From Mucilaginibacter endophyticus (GTDB lineage Bacteria > Bacteroidota > Bacteroidia > Sphingobacteriales > Sphingobacteriaceae): a DNA stretch of 64,000 nucleotides. The position numbers and the translations under genes were made by a program. The stretch covers positions 1,319,288-1,383,287 of the forward strand of contig NZ_QPCG01000002.1 in the NCBI RefSeq assembly GCF_003351025.1, in the 5' to 3' direction. Below, one piece after another: positions 33,053 to 42,429 of this stretch; within the stretch, counting starts at the first letter, position 1; each line of letters starts with the position of its first letter. The notes below the pieces were generated by a model. It saw nothing but the letters and a program-made list of their open reading frames with translations. It was not told the origin of the DNA and ran no database searches.

Positions 33053-34633
33053 ATGAAAACTTCCATTCATAAATACTGTGCCCTGCTTTTCGCGGCCATT
33101 ACCATATCATCATGCACCAAAGTTGATGTGCCTGTTGAAACCGAATTAACTCCATCAAACTTCCCTACTACCCCGCAACAGTTTATTCTGGCTTCGGGAG
33201 CGGCTTACGCCCAGCTTAGAGGCTCATTTGCGCAATCATACTGGCAAATGCAAACCCTGAGTACCGATGAGGCTATTATGCCGGCAAGGGCAGGTGGCTG
33301 GCGCGACGGCGGCCGTTACCAACAGTTGCACTATCACAACTGGAATGCCGACCTGCCACAGGTTCAGGATGCCTGGACATGGGGTTTTGGTACCATCAGT
33401 ACCTGTAACCGCATCATAGCTACGTTTGCTTCATCACCGGATAACGCTGCAAAAGCCACTACCATTGCCGAACTGAGGGCAACACGTGCCATGATGTTTT
33501 TCTTTATGATGGACTTATACGGCAACATTCCTGTGGTTACCACATTCGGCTCTGCCGATAAACCTGCTACTACCGCGCGTAAAGATGTATTTGCCTTTAT
33601 CGAGAAAGAATTAAACGAGGTGATCCCTAACCTGAGTACCGTAGTTGATCAGACAACTTATGGTAGGCCAACCCAGTTCACCGCCTACGCTATACTGGCC
33701 AAAATGTACCTTAATGCTGAGGTTTACACCGGTACCGGCCGCTATAACGATGTGGTTAAAATGTGCGATAACATTATGCAATCAGGAAAATACGCCCTTG
33801 AGGATGATTATTTAAAGATGTTTTATCCGGATAACGGCCCTAAGGTTAAGGAGTTTATTTTTGCCATCCCTTATGATCATGCGCTGGCACAGGGTGAGCA
33901 GTTTAGCTGGTATTCGCTACACCCGGCACTACAGGCCAAATATGGTTTGTTATACCGTTTAAGTAACCCATGCAGCACCATTCCGTCGTACTATGCTCAA
34001 TTTAACGATCCTAACGACATCCGTACCAGCCTTTGGCTTATTGGCAAGCAATATGATTTTGCAGGTAATCCTATCATCATTAAAACGACTAAAAAAGGTT
34101 TGGATGCTTCATACAGCGGCCCCGATCCTACTGCCCCGGTTGATTACCAGTTAACTTTTACGCCCGATCTTACCCTGGTCGACGTACCTACCTTTGAGGT
34201 TGGCGGCGACGAGCTGGGTAAAGCAAAAGGTATCCGCAATAATAAATATTACCCGGATGTTACAGCAACCGACCGTAACCAAAGTAACGACGTACCGGTT
34301 TTCCGTTATGCCGATATACTGCTGATGAAAGCCGAAGCCATTTTGAGGGGCGCTACTCCAACAAATGGAGAAACAGCTCTATCGCTAATTAACCAATTAA
34401 GGACTAAACGCAAAGCAGCTACCTGGAGCAGCGTTGACCTTCCCAACCTTTTACAGGAACGCGCACGCGAACTAAACTGGGAAACATGGAGAAGGAACGA
34501 CCTGATCCGCTTTGGAAAATATGAAGAATCATGGGGTTATAAAACAGATAAAGACGTTAATAAACGCCTTTTCCCAATCCCATCTGCCGAGCTTATCTTA
34601 AACTCAAAACTGCAGCAAAACACCGGCTATTAA
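33053..34633 (+). CDS. SusD/RagB-type glycan-binding lipoprotein
   Basis: The 526-residue protein has a lipoprotein signal ending at C21 (TISSC). The SusD N-terminal domain has FILASGAAYAQLRG, and the C-terminal RagB region has FRYADILLMKAEAIL and RARELNWETWRRNDLIRFGKY. It sits on the cell surface and closes over the SusC pore. The likely substrate is an alpha-linked glycan or glycoconjugate, judging only from the adjacent GH36-like enzyme. Confidence 0.96.
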   Translation: MKTSIHKYCALLFAAITISSCTKVDVPVETELTPSNFPTTPQQFILASGAAYAQLRGSFAQSYWQMQTLSTDEAIMPARAGGWRDGGRYQQLHYHNWNADLPQVQDAWTWGFGTISTCNRIIATFASSPDNAAKATTIAELRATRAMMFFFMMDLYGNIPVVTTFGSADKPATTARKDVFAFIEKELNEVIPNLSTVVDQTTYGRPTQFTAYAILAKMYLNAEVYTGTGRYNDVVKMCDNIMQSGKYALEDDYLKMFYPDNGPKVKEFIFAIPYDHALAQGEQFSWYSLHPALQAKYGLLYRLSNPCSTIPSYYAQFNDPNDIRTSLWLIGKQYDFAGNPIIIKTTKKGLDASYSGPDPTAPVDYQLTFTPDLTLVDVPTFEVGGDELGKAKGIRNNKYYPDVTATDRNQSNDVPVFRYADILLMKAEAILRGATPTNGETALSLINQLRTKRKAATWSSVDLPNLLQERARELNWETWRRNDLIRFGKYEESWGYKTDKDVNKRLFPIPSAELILNSKLQQNTGY

Positions 34634-34662
34634 TAATATTTGTACCCCTATTTTATTGCCTG

Positions 34663-34699
34663 GCTGTCCCGTTATTTCGGGGCAGCTTTTTTGTTTTTT
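34663..34699 (+). terminator. Rho-independent terminator of the SusCD operon
   Basis: GCTGTCCC at 34663-34670 pairs with GGGGCAGC at 34679-34686 (one G-U) around an 8-nt loop, followed by TTTTTTGTTTTTT. Confidence 0.85.
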
Positions 34700-34784
34700 C
34701 ATACCAAATAACTGCTGCCACTCACCTCCTGGACACAACAGTAGGGAAGTTGAAAGATTGCCCGTAATGTTGGTGTAAAAAGCT

Positions 34785-34878
34785 ATGTCATTGCGAGGAG
34801 GAACGACGAAGCAATCTCGTAGCTATGCAGATCGGACATGCATTGGCTACCAGATTGCTACGCTACGCTCAATGACAT
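34785..34878. repeat. CATTGCGAGG dispersed palindromic repeat, copy 2
   Basis: It runs from ATGTCATTGCGAGGAG to AATGACAT, with inner CAATCTCGTAGC facing GCTACCAGATTG. It is the most canonical of the three full copies. Confidence 0.82.
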
Positions 34879-34998
34879 GTCTTTTATTTGTTTTTCTAAG
34901 CCATCGCCCTCTTTTGCCACGGCGGCCAGAGGCCGTTTGATAATCGCCACTCGCCTGGAGGCGAAGCGGCGGCGGAATACTTATTTCTATCTTTTATC

Positions 34999-36300
34999 TC
35001 AATCCCAATAAATCACAAACCCCGTCTGCCTTTCGGCAACAGTTTTCAATGAAAATTCAAATCCATGGTTCAGCATGATTTCGCGCACCAGGGTTAGGCC
35101 TATGCCTTGTCCATCTTTTTTTGTGCTGAAAAATGGAGTAAACAGGTTAACCTGCTGTTCGGGACTAATGCCTTTGCCGGTATCGGTAATGGTTAGCTTT
35201 TTTTCTTTGGGATCGATAGCAAATGTTACCGAACCGTTGCCGTCAATAGCCTCGATGGCATTTTTAACGATATTAATAAAAGCCTGTTCCAGTTGCTGCT
35301 CATCAGCCATGATCTTGATTGGTTCTTCCGGTAAATCAAGATTAAGCGATACGCCTTTTTCTTCGGCACGGATACTCATCAGCTTTACTACCGATTCTAC
35401 GAGCTTTTGTAACATAACGGGCTGCTTGTTGGCCGGCGGCAGTTTAACCAGATCGGCAAAGTTGCGCATGAACAGGTTAAGGTTCTGGTTTCTGTCCATA
35501 GCTACCTGCAAGGCATCTTTTATTGGGTCGAAATCGTGCCCGGCCCAAAGCTGATCGGTTTTCATGGCCGATTGCATGATGGAATTTACCGGGCCGATGG
35601 TATTATTAACCTCATGCGCCATCATCCTGATCACTTTGCCGTAAACCTTCTTTTCGGCCGCAAGGATCTCGGCAGTCAAATCTTCCAACATGATAAAATG
35701 CCGCGAAAATCCACGGTCGATAAAGTGGGATTTTTGTAGTTTGAACGAGTTAACGCCGTCCAGCTTCACCACCACAGTTTCGCCCGATTTAAGGGCTTTG
35801 ATATGTGCAAAAACAGGATGCTTTAATTCCCCAATCAATTCACCAACTACGGCTTTTTCATCAATAGCCAAAACCTGCAAAGCTTTAGGGTTTATTTGCT
35901 GCACGCGGTCATCAAAATCAAGAATAATAATACCTGTTGGCGAGGTATGGATCAGCTTTTCTAAAAAGAAATGCTGTTGCTCCTGTCGTGTCCGTTCGGT
36001 TCTTAGCTCGTCCATCATTTGGTTATAAACATCAATCAGCGCATCAACCTCCAGCTTACCGGTTGAAAGAAACTTTACATTAAAATCTTTGTCTTTTATG
36101 GCTTCAATACCCTGTAACAACATTTTTAAAGGCAGTACAAGCTGGCGGTAAAGCTGTATAGCCACAGCTGCCGATATCAGAACAAAAGCTTCGGCTATGA
36201 TAAAATAGATTTTATTATCGATAAAAATAAACCATGCAAGCACCAGTGTTAGCAGGTGCAGGATCACCACAAATAAAATGTATTTAGTCCTCAGCTTCAT
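34999..36300 (-). CDS. Membrane histidine kinase, NtrY/NtrB-like
   Basis: The 433-residue protein has two membrane helices in the first 50 residues, a HAMP-like linker, a PAS domain at about 105-200, an H-box MAHEVNNTIGPVNS and an ATPase with NIVKNAIEAI and DTGKGIS. It should phosphorylate the sigma-54 activator encoded immediately upstream, with which it overlaps by 17 nt. It is the last gene of the efflux operon. The very short periplasmic part suggests a signal from the membrane or cytoplasm. Confidence 0.92.
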   Translation of the reverse strand: MKLRTKYILFVVILHLLTLVLAWFIFIDNKIYFIIAEAFVLISAAVAIQLYRQLVLPLKMLLQGIEAIKDKDFNVKFLSTGKLEVDALIDVYNQMMDELRTERTRQEQQHFFLEKLIHTSPTGIIILDFDDRVQQINPKALQVLAIDEKAVVGELIGELKHPVFAHIKALKSGETVVVKLDGVNSFKLQKSHFIDRGFSRHFIMLEDLTAEILAAEKKVYGKVIRMMAHEVNNTIGPVNSIMQSAMKTDQLWAGHDFDPIKDALQVAMDRNQNLNLFMRNFADLVKLPPANKQPVMLQKLVESVVKLMSIRAEEKGVSLNLDLPEEPIKIMADEQQLEQAFINIVKNAIEAIDGNGSVTFAIDPKEKKLTITDTGKGISPEQQVNLFTPFFSTKKDGQGIGLTLVREIMLNHGFEFSLKTVAERQTGFVIYWD

Positions 36301-37657
36301 CGTACGGGATCTGGTATTTTTCGAGGCGCCGGTACAGGGCGCTGCGCGTGAGGCCCAGCGCCGCTGCCGCCTTACTTATCTTATTTTTATGATGATCTAA
36401 GGCCCGCTTTATCATTTCTACCTCTACCTCTTCTAAAGTTAAGGTGCCCACTCCCGGCAACTGGATATTTCCCTTTTTTACCGGCGATAATTCCAGTTGC
36501 GACCGGAAATCATCAATACTTAATTCATCCCGCCGGCTCACTAAAATAGAACGTTCCACCAGGTTTTTCAATTGCCTGATATTACCAGGTAAAGGTAGCT
36601 GCTGTAACCATTTCATGGCCGATGGCGCTACCGACAGATTAGGCCGGTTATAGATCTGCTTTAAATTATTAATAAAAAAGCTAACCAGCAAAGGAATATC
36701 TTTCGGCCGCTCGCGCAAAGCCGGCAGGTAAACCGTGATCAAGTTGATCCTATAAAGCAAATCCTCACGAAAAGTACCACGAGATACCATCTCGTTCAGG
36801 TTTTTATTTGTCGCGCAAACCACACGGGTATCTACGGTTTTGGTACGACTGCTACCTAATACCTCGTAGGTACGATCCTGCAATACACGGAGCAGTTTTA
36901 CCTGGCTACTGGCATCCAAATCACCTATTTCGTCTAAAAAAATGGTACCCTTGTTGGCCATTTCAAAACGACCTACCCTGTCAAACCGGGCATCCGTAAA
37001 CGCGCCTCGGATGTGGCCAAACATTTCGCTCTCAAACAATGAGGTAGAAATACCGCCCAGATTAACCTTAATAAATGGCTTATTACGGCGGAGACTATTC
37101 TGATGAATTGCTTCGGCAATCAACTCTTTACCGGTACCGCTTTCGCCCATAATCAATACCGAAGCATCGGTTGAAGCCACGCGGCCAATAGTTTCCAAAA
37201 TATCGAGCATCCGTGGATCCTCGCCTACAATATTTTCAAAATTGTAGGTTTTATCCAATTGCTTGCGGGTACGATGCTCTGTCTTTTTATCCTGCAGCTC
37301 GAGCAGTGTTTTTACCGATTGGATAAGGTGCTCGTTAACCCAGGGTTTATTGATAAAATCGTTGGCGCCAAGCTTCATGCCTTTAACTGCCAGCTCAATA
37401 CTGCCCCAGCCGGTTATCAGGATCACCGGAATGGCACTGCTAAAAGCCTTGATCTTTCCGAGCAGATCCATTCCCTCCTGCCCCGAGGTATCTATCGAAA
37501 AATTAAGATCAAGAATGATCAGTTCGGGAGCTTTTTTCCTGATGATCTTGAGGGCTTCAGTAGGTTCGCCGGTGCTCGCAGAATCGTAACCCTCACTTTT
37601 CAGCAGCAAGATCAGCGAGGTGCGTACGGCAATATCATCATCAATAACCAATATCAT
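36284..37657 (-). CDS. Sigma-54-dependent response regulator (NtrC family)
   Basis: The 457-residue protein has a receiver with phospho-site D50 (LIILDLNF), an AAA+ domain with Walker A GESGTGKE (171-178) and Walker B IFLDEI, and a C-terminal Fis-type helix-turn-helix (KISKAAAALGLTRSALYRRL). The sigma-54-contact loop reads GAFTDA (218-223) instead of GAFTGA, a variant that I recall as common in Bacteroidota. It probably activates the efflux operon it belongs to, through the -24/-12 promoter at 43698-43714. Confidence 0.94.
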   Translation of the reverse strand: MILVIDDDIAVRTSLILLLKSEGYDSASTGEPTEALKIIRKKAPELIILDLNFSIDTSGQEGMDLLGKIKAFSSAIPVILITGWGSIELAVKGMKLGANDFINKPWVNEHLIQSVKTLLELQDKKTEHRTRKQLDKTYNFENIVGEDPRMLDILETIGRVASTDASVLIMGESGTGKELIAEAIHQNSLRRNKPFIKVNLGGISTSLFESEMFGHIRGAFTDARFDRVGRFEMANKGTIFLDEIGDLDASSQVKLLRVLQDRTYEVLGSSRTKTVDTRVVCATNKNLNEMVSRGTFREDLLYRINLITVYLPALRERPKDIPLLVSFFINNLKQIYNRPNLSVAPSAMKWLQQLPLPGNIRQLKNLVERSILVSRRDELSIDDFRSQLELSPVKKGNIQLPGVGTLTLEEVEVEMIKRALDHHKNKISKAAAALGLTRSALYRRLEKYQIPYDEAED

Positions 37658-37678
37658 AACAAGCGGTCAATATCGTAA

Positions 37679-38863
37679 TTATTCTTCGTGTAAAGCAACA
37701 GCAGGGTAAATAGCCGCCGCCTGTTTGCCGGGGTAAAGCGAGCAAACAAGCACCAACAGGTAAACAAATAAAACAGATAATAATATGCCTTCGATATAAA
37801 CAATAGCAGGCAAATCAAATACATTCAACAATGGAAACTGAATAGCGAAAAAAGTACCAACAATGAGAGCCAGCGTTGCCAGGATCATGGATTCGGACAC
37901 CAATTGAGCCGATACAGAGCCGCCCGTGGCACCAATGGCCCGGCGTAAACCTATCTCGCTCCTGCGTTTGTTGATATTATACCACAGCACGCCAAACAAG
38001 CCGAGCGCCACGTTAATCACTAAAAATGTGCTCACAATGGCTAATATGATCATAGGCACCAGCGCAAAATAATTTGCATCCGTACGTTTGTTGGCAAGAT
38101 GCTCTATTTCAACATTGGCGTTTTTCATATAGTTGGCCATGGTTTTGTACAGCTTCCCTTCAAAGGCAGCGTCGGCACCGGGGGTAACTTTAACCAGTAT
38201 TTTATCGAGCCAGCGGAACGAACCGGTATCTGTTCTGAAATACATGCCCGGGCCGGCTTTCAGATAGTCGCCATTTCTTTTAATGGTTTGAATTACGCCA
38301 ACTACCTTAAACTTATTTTTATCATCATCATTACCTAAAAGCTTACCAACGGCAGGTTCATTGCCAAATGTTGCCTCTTTTAAATCGGAGTCAATGATAA
38401 TGCTTTGATTTTTGCTTACCACATCTTGTTTATTAAACCAACGCCCCTCCAACAGCGTAACATTCATTACATTTTTATAGTAATCTTCTACCGTAAAATT
38501 ATTCAGATGATCTATGTGCTTGCCTTTAAATGTTAAGCCACTTTGGTTCGTTCGCGACGAAAATGGGATATTGCCGCTCACAAAAGTGATCTCTTTTACC
38601 TGCGGCAATGATTTTATTGTTTTGCGCAGCGTTTCGTAGTAAAGGTCAAGCGAATCGACATTTTTTGTTTGGTATGAATTATTATAATTGATCACCCATA
38701 CATCCTGGTAATCAAAGCCCATTGGCTTTTTGTAGTTGTTGTAGTAAAACATCAGCAACGTAAATACCGCGAAAAGTACCAGGAAAGACACCAGCATTTC
38801 GGTGATGAGCAGAAAGTTCTGCTTCTTTTTATTCCAGATGAGTTTAAATAGATGCTTAAACAT
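37679..38863 (-). CDS. ABC transporter permease (MacB/FtsX type)
   Basis: The ATG at 38863 begins MFKHLFKLIWNKKKQ, the usual start of this family. An upstream extension to 38917 is open but not conserved-looking. The 394-residue protein has one N-terminal helix, a large periplasmic MacB_PCD domain and three C-terminal helices, with NKRRSEIGLRRAIGA before helix 3. It pairs with the second permease and the ATPase of the operon. Confidence 0.9.
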   Translation of the reverse strand: MFKHLFKLIWNKKKQNFLLITEMLVSFLVLFAVFTLLMFYYNNYKKPMGFDYQDVWVINYNNSYQTKNVDSLDLYYETLRKTIKSLPQVKEITFVSGNIPFSSRTNQSGLTFKGKHIDHLNNFTVEDYYKNVMNVTLLEGRWFNKQDVVSKNQSIIIDSDLKEATFGNEPAVGKLLGNDDDKNKFKVVGVIQTIKRNGDYLKAGPGMYFRTDTGSFRWLDKILVKVTPGADAAFEGKLYKTMANYMKNANVEIEHLANKRTDANYFALVPMIILAIVSTFLVINVALGLFGVLWYNINKRRSEIGLRRAIGATGGSVSAQLVSESMILATLALIVGTFFAIQFPLLNVFDLPAIVYIEGILLSVLFVYLLVLVCSLYPGKQAAAIYPAVALHEE

Positions 38864-38891
38864 AATATTTTGATTTAAGGATAAATGATCA

Positions 38892-40115
38892 TTAAGCTTT
38901 GAGCGCTGTAACCACATTCAGTTTTGACATGCGCCATGCGGGGTAAACGCCCGATAGTAAACCAAACACAAGGCACACCAGTAAGCCGATAAATAAAACC
39001 GTAAAATTGATGCTTAGCTCGAGGTTATCTATCAAATTGGCGTTGTTGATGGCGTAAAGCGCAAATATTGATAACACCGTTCCGATTACGCCGCCGAGCA
39101 TAGTAAGTATCAGATTTTCAACGAGAAACTGGTAAACCAATGTTTTTGATGATGCCCCGAAAGCCTTCCTAACACCAATTTCTGAAGATCGCTCCATAAT
39201 CCTGGTGATGTTGATATTGACCAGGTTAAGTGTTGGCAGCAGGGTAAAAATAAATACGAAAATGCTTATAGCCGTAACCACGATAAACACGCCCGATTGC
39301 TTCTCGTTGCCGGTATCAACATAGCTCCTGAAAAATGTGTTGGCATGGCTGTAAACGTGTTTAAATTCTTTTCGTTCCACAGGTACCCTTGATATGATAC
39401 TTTCATATTCGGCCTGCATTTTAGGTATATCGCCCGGCGAGTTGCCAAGCAAGATTGCCATATAAGCACCCAGGTACCCCTTACTCTTATAATCTTCTTT
39501 TGATACGGTATAAGGTAAATAGATATCACTGTAAAGCATGTAATTAGTTACAGGTACGTTTTTCACAACGCCAATTACACGATAGTCGACGTTATCTGCC
39601 TCGATGTATTTGCCTACTACTGTTGTTACATCGCCAAAATACTGACGTTTCATATCCTCAGATATAATCGCGACACGATCTGCATTGGTTACCTGCTGCT
39701 TGTTGAATGGCTTACCTTCGGTAAAATCATAATCGAGCACGTCCCAATACTCAGCATTGGTATATTTAAAATTAACCGCTATCTTTTTATTGTTGACATA
39801 GGTATTGGTACCCTTAAACATAGATGATATGGCAACTTTAGCCGGGGTTTTCATCATGCCGGTGTAATGGCTCAAAAAATAATAAGACAACGTACTTGAC
39901 ATCATATTATTATCTCCCGATTCCTGGATCCTGTTAATGTACAATGATCTATCCCGTTTTTTATCCGGGTAGTTATCCCCAATTACCTTGTTAATAAAAG
40001 CGGTTAAAACCATTAATATAGTTAAAGTAAAGCTGATACCAAACAGGCTGATGAACGTAAAAAACTTGCGGCGCTTGAGTACCGCTATGGCTATTTTAAA
40101 ATAATTTTTAAGCAT
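38892..40115 (-). CDS. ABC transporter permease (MacB/FtsX type)
   Basis: The 407-residue protein has the same layout as its downstream neighbour: helix 1, a periplasmic domain of about 230 residues, and three helices, with ERSSEIGVRKAFGASS before the last pair and SGVYPAWRMSKLN at the end. The two permeases are divergent paralogues and probably form a heterodimer. The substrate is unknown. Partners are the ATPase at 40141, HlyD and TolC. Confidence 0.92.
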   Translation of the reverse strand: MLKNYFKIAIAVLKRRKFFTFISLFGISFTLTILMVLTAFINKVIGDNYPDKKRDRSLYINRIQESGDNNMMSSTLSYYFLSHYTGMMKTPAKVAISSMFKGTNTYVNNKKIAVNFKYTNAEYWDVLDYDFTEGKPFNKQQVTNADRVAIISEDMKRQYFGDVTTVVGKYIEADNVDYRVIGVVKNVPVTNYMLYSDIYLPYTVSKEDYKSKGYLGAYMAILLGNSPGDIPKMQAEYESIISRVPVERKEFKHVYSHANTFFRSYVDTGNEKQSGVFIVVTAISIFVFIFTLLPTLNLVNINITRIMERSSEIGVRKAFGASSKTLVYQFLVENLILTMLGGVIGTVLSIFALYAINNANLIDNLELSINFTVLFIGLLVCLVFGLLSGVYPAWRMSKLNVVTALKA

Positions 40116-40140
40116 GACTTTCTATTTTAAAACCGGTTAA

Positions 40141-40806
40141 TTATTGAACCTGGGCACCATCAAAAAGGCGCACCAAACGATGGGTTTTGTGGGCCATATT
40201 TTCATCGTGCGTTACCATTACTATGGTAGTACCGTCGTTGCGGTTAAGGCTAAGCAGGATCTCCATAATCTCGTTACCCATAGCGCTATCCAGGTTGCCT
40301 GTTGGCTCATCGGCCAAAATAATTTCTGGCCTGCCTACAATAGCACGTGCTATGGCTACACGCTGGCGCTGACCACCTGATAGCTGCGTAGGAAAATGTT
40401 TCAGGCGATTAGCCAATCCCACTTTCTCCAATGCTTCGGCAGCCAGTTCGCGGCGTTGTTTAGCGGTGGTATCACGGTATAGCAAGGGTAGTTCTACATT
40501 ATCAAGCACCTGCAGGTCGTTAATAAGATGATAGCTCTGAAAAATAAAACCCAGCTTTTTATTGCGGAACTGCGCCAGCTGCTTATCATTCATGCCTCCT
40601 GTTTTTTGATCATCAATCCTGATCTCCCCTTTTGATGGCGCATCAAGCAGGCCCATGATATTTAACAGCGTGCTTTTGCCACAGCCTGAAGGTCCCATAA
40701 TGGATAAAAATTCGCCTTTGGCAATATCAAGGCTTACGCTGTTTAAGGCCAGAGTTTCGATGGTATCGGTGCGGTACACCTTTTCAATGTTTTGTAAACG
40801 GATCAT
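40141..40806 (-). CDS. ABC transporter ATPase (MacB/LolD type)
   Basis: The 221-residue protein has Walker A GPSGCGKST, the Q-loop region FIFQSYHLINDL, signature LSGGQRQRVAIARA and Walker B ILADEPTGNLD. This is the MacB/LolD group that powers mechanotransmission rather than classic transport. It lies between the TolC gene and the permease genes of one operon. Confidence 0.95.
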   Translation of the reverse strand: MIRLQNIEKVYRTDTIETLALNSVSLDIAKGEFLSIMGPSGCGKSTLLNIMGLLDAPSKGEIRIDDQKTGGMNDKQLAQFRNKKLGFIFQSYHLINDLQVLDNVELPLLYRDTTAKQRRELAAEALEKVGLANRLKHFPTQLSGGQRQRVAIARAIVGRPEIILADEPTGNLDSAMGNEIMEILLSLNRNDGTTIVMVTHDENMAHKTHRLVRLFDGAQVQ

Positions 40807-40837
40807 ATCGTTAGGTTTGAATTATTGAGTTATTGAT

Positions 40838-42295
40838 TTAGTTATAGGTTATTTTTTTGTTTGTTTCAAAGTCGTAAAGCGAAAGATAGCGCAATTGATA
40901 GTAGGCTCCCCAAAAATCGCGGAGAGCGCTTACATAATCACGCTGGGCCTGGTCATTTTCGCGAAAGGCAATACCAAGATCGGTGATGCTCAGATCGCCA
41001 AGCACATAGCGTTCGCGGGCTATCTTATATTTTTCGCCGGCAATACTGTCGGCACTGGCGGTATATACCAATTGCTCTTTCATCATATTAAAAAGCGACA
41101 CCTGGGTAATTATCTCCTGCTTAAAAGTTTGCTTATCCTGCTCAACGGCATATTCTGTAAGCTTTTGGTTAGCAAGCGCCGTCTTGGCCCTTGATTTTGA
41201 TCTGCCCCAATCCAATATCGGTATCGATAGCTGCAACTCAAGCACTTGTTGGTTTTGCGGGTTCTTGTATACATCCGGAATATTTGTAGCCGTATTGGAA
41301 AAACCCAAACTGGCGGTTAGCGTGGCGGTGAGCCCGTTTTGACCTTTGGCCTTAGCCACATCACGTTTAGCTTCGGCAAGACGGCGCAAAAAAGCTATGG
41401 CTGCCGACCGGTTAGCATTGGCCTCGGCAAGCACCCTATCCGACGAAACGGTCATGTTGTTGATATCTTTCGGAACTGCCAAAACTATCCTGTCATCCCC
41501 TGCCTGCCCTATAAAACTACGTAGTGTAAGTGTGCTAATTTCCAAATCGCGTTTGGCGGTGCCTACCGCTTTTTGCGCGTTGATTTTTTCAAGTTGTAAT
41601 TGAAGTATATCGTTCTTTGATACTTTTCCCAACTCATACTTTAAGTTGGCTATTTTGATAATCCCCTCTGTATTTGTCAGGTTTGTTTCGGCAATTTTGA
41701 GGTTTACCTGTGCCAGCAGCAGATCGAAAAAGTAACCTTCCACATCAACCGCTATCTTTTCCTGGGCTTCAATGTAAGCTTGCTTGCTTTCATTATATTT
41801 TAAAGGCTCAACCCTTTTATCCCACTTTAAGCTATTGAACTGAAACAGCGGCTGGGCATAATTTATACCATAAGGAATGCCGTTGTATAATACATTATGC
41901 CTGTCAAAATCATCAAACCGTTGTAATTGCGTGGTTCCATAAATGGTACCACCTGTAGCCGCAATACTCTGACTAAAGTCAAGCCTTAGCTGTGAGTTAT
42001 CATTATGAATAGGCTGTACAAGGAAGGTACCATTAGGCTGTTGCACTTGCGAAAATGTTTTAGTATAACCCGGTAAAATACCGCTTAAAGCCAGCTGCGG
42101 CTGATAGTTTGATTTGTAGGTGCGATATTCCCAATATTTGGTTTCGCGTGTAGTTGCAGCCTGTTTAGCGGCTATAGAGTTGGCCTTAGCCAAATCAACC
42201 ACCTGCTGCAGGGTTAGCCTAAGGGTATCGCTACCACTGCGGCCAAATGCGCCCGAGCTTAGGGTCAATAACAGTATGAAGTATAGATATTTCAT
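40838..42295 (-). CDS. TolC-family outer membrane efflux protein
   Basis: The ATG at 42295 gives a signal peptide (MKYLYFILLLTLSSGAFG). An open extension to 42346 lacks one and is not chosen. The 485-residue protein has two OEP repeats with long helices (LAKANSIAAKQAA, LQLQLEKINAQKA, YVLGDLSITDLG). It should form the outer-membrane channel for the HlyD-ABC pump encoded on either side. Confidence 0.9.
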   Translation of the reverse strand: MKYLYFILLLTLSSGAFGRSGSDTLRLTLQQVVDLAKANSIAAKQAATTRETKYWEYRTYKSNYQPQLALSGILPGYTKTFSQVQQPNGTFLVQPIHNDNSQLRLDFSQSIAATGGTIYGTTQLQRFDDFDRHNVLYNGIPYGINYAQPLFQFNSLKWDKRVEPLKYNESKQAYIEAQEKIAVDVEGYFFDLLLAQVNLKIAETNLTNTEGIIKIANLKYELGKVSKNDILQLQLEKINAQKAVGTAKRDLEISTLTLRSFIGQAGDDRIVLAVPKDINNMTVSSDRVLAEANANRSAAIAFLRRLAEAKRDVAKAKGQNGLTATLTASLGFSNTATNIPDVYKNPQNQQVLELQLSIPILDWGRSKSRAKTALANQKLTEYAVEQDKQTFKQEIITQVSLFNMMKEQLVYTASADSIAGEKYKIARERYVLGDLSITDLGIAFRENDQAQRDYVSALRDFWGAYYQLRYLSLYDFETNKKITYN

Positions 42296-42429
42296 GATGC
42301 TCAATTCGTTTTTCCAGATCGTCATTGTAGGAACAGTTTCTCCCAAACCTGGAAATACAAGCCCAAACTTTGTAAATCCATGCTGTGAACCGGGATTACA
42401 CTGCCCCTGGCAATGACGCTTCTTGTTTA

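Larger units (their letters stand above)
34634..34998. other. 365-bp intergenic region with terminator and repeats
   Basis: It contains the SusCD terminator (34663-34699), the second CATTGCGAGG repeat (34785-34878) and two small hairpins at 34923-34935 (CGGCC-AGA-GGCCG) and 34951-34964 (TCGCCT-GG-AGGCGA). No gene is supported. Confidence 0.65.

Noticed and set aside
40277..40300. AGGCAACC on the minus strand inside the ABC ATPase gene
   Set aside because: It encodes part of the Walker B region and is followed after 16 nt by TAA, not CG(T/A). It serves as a negative control for the ECF element.
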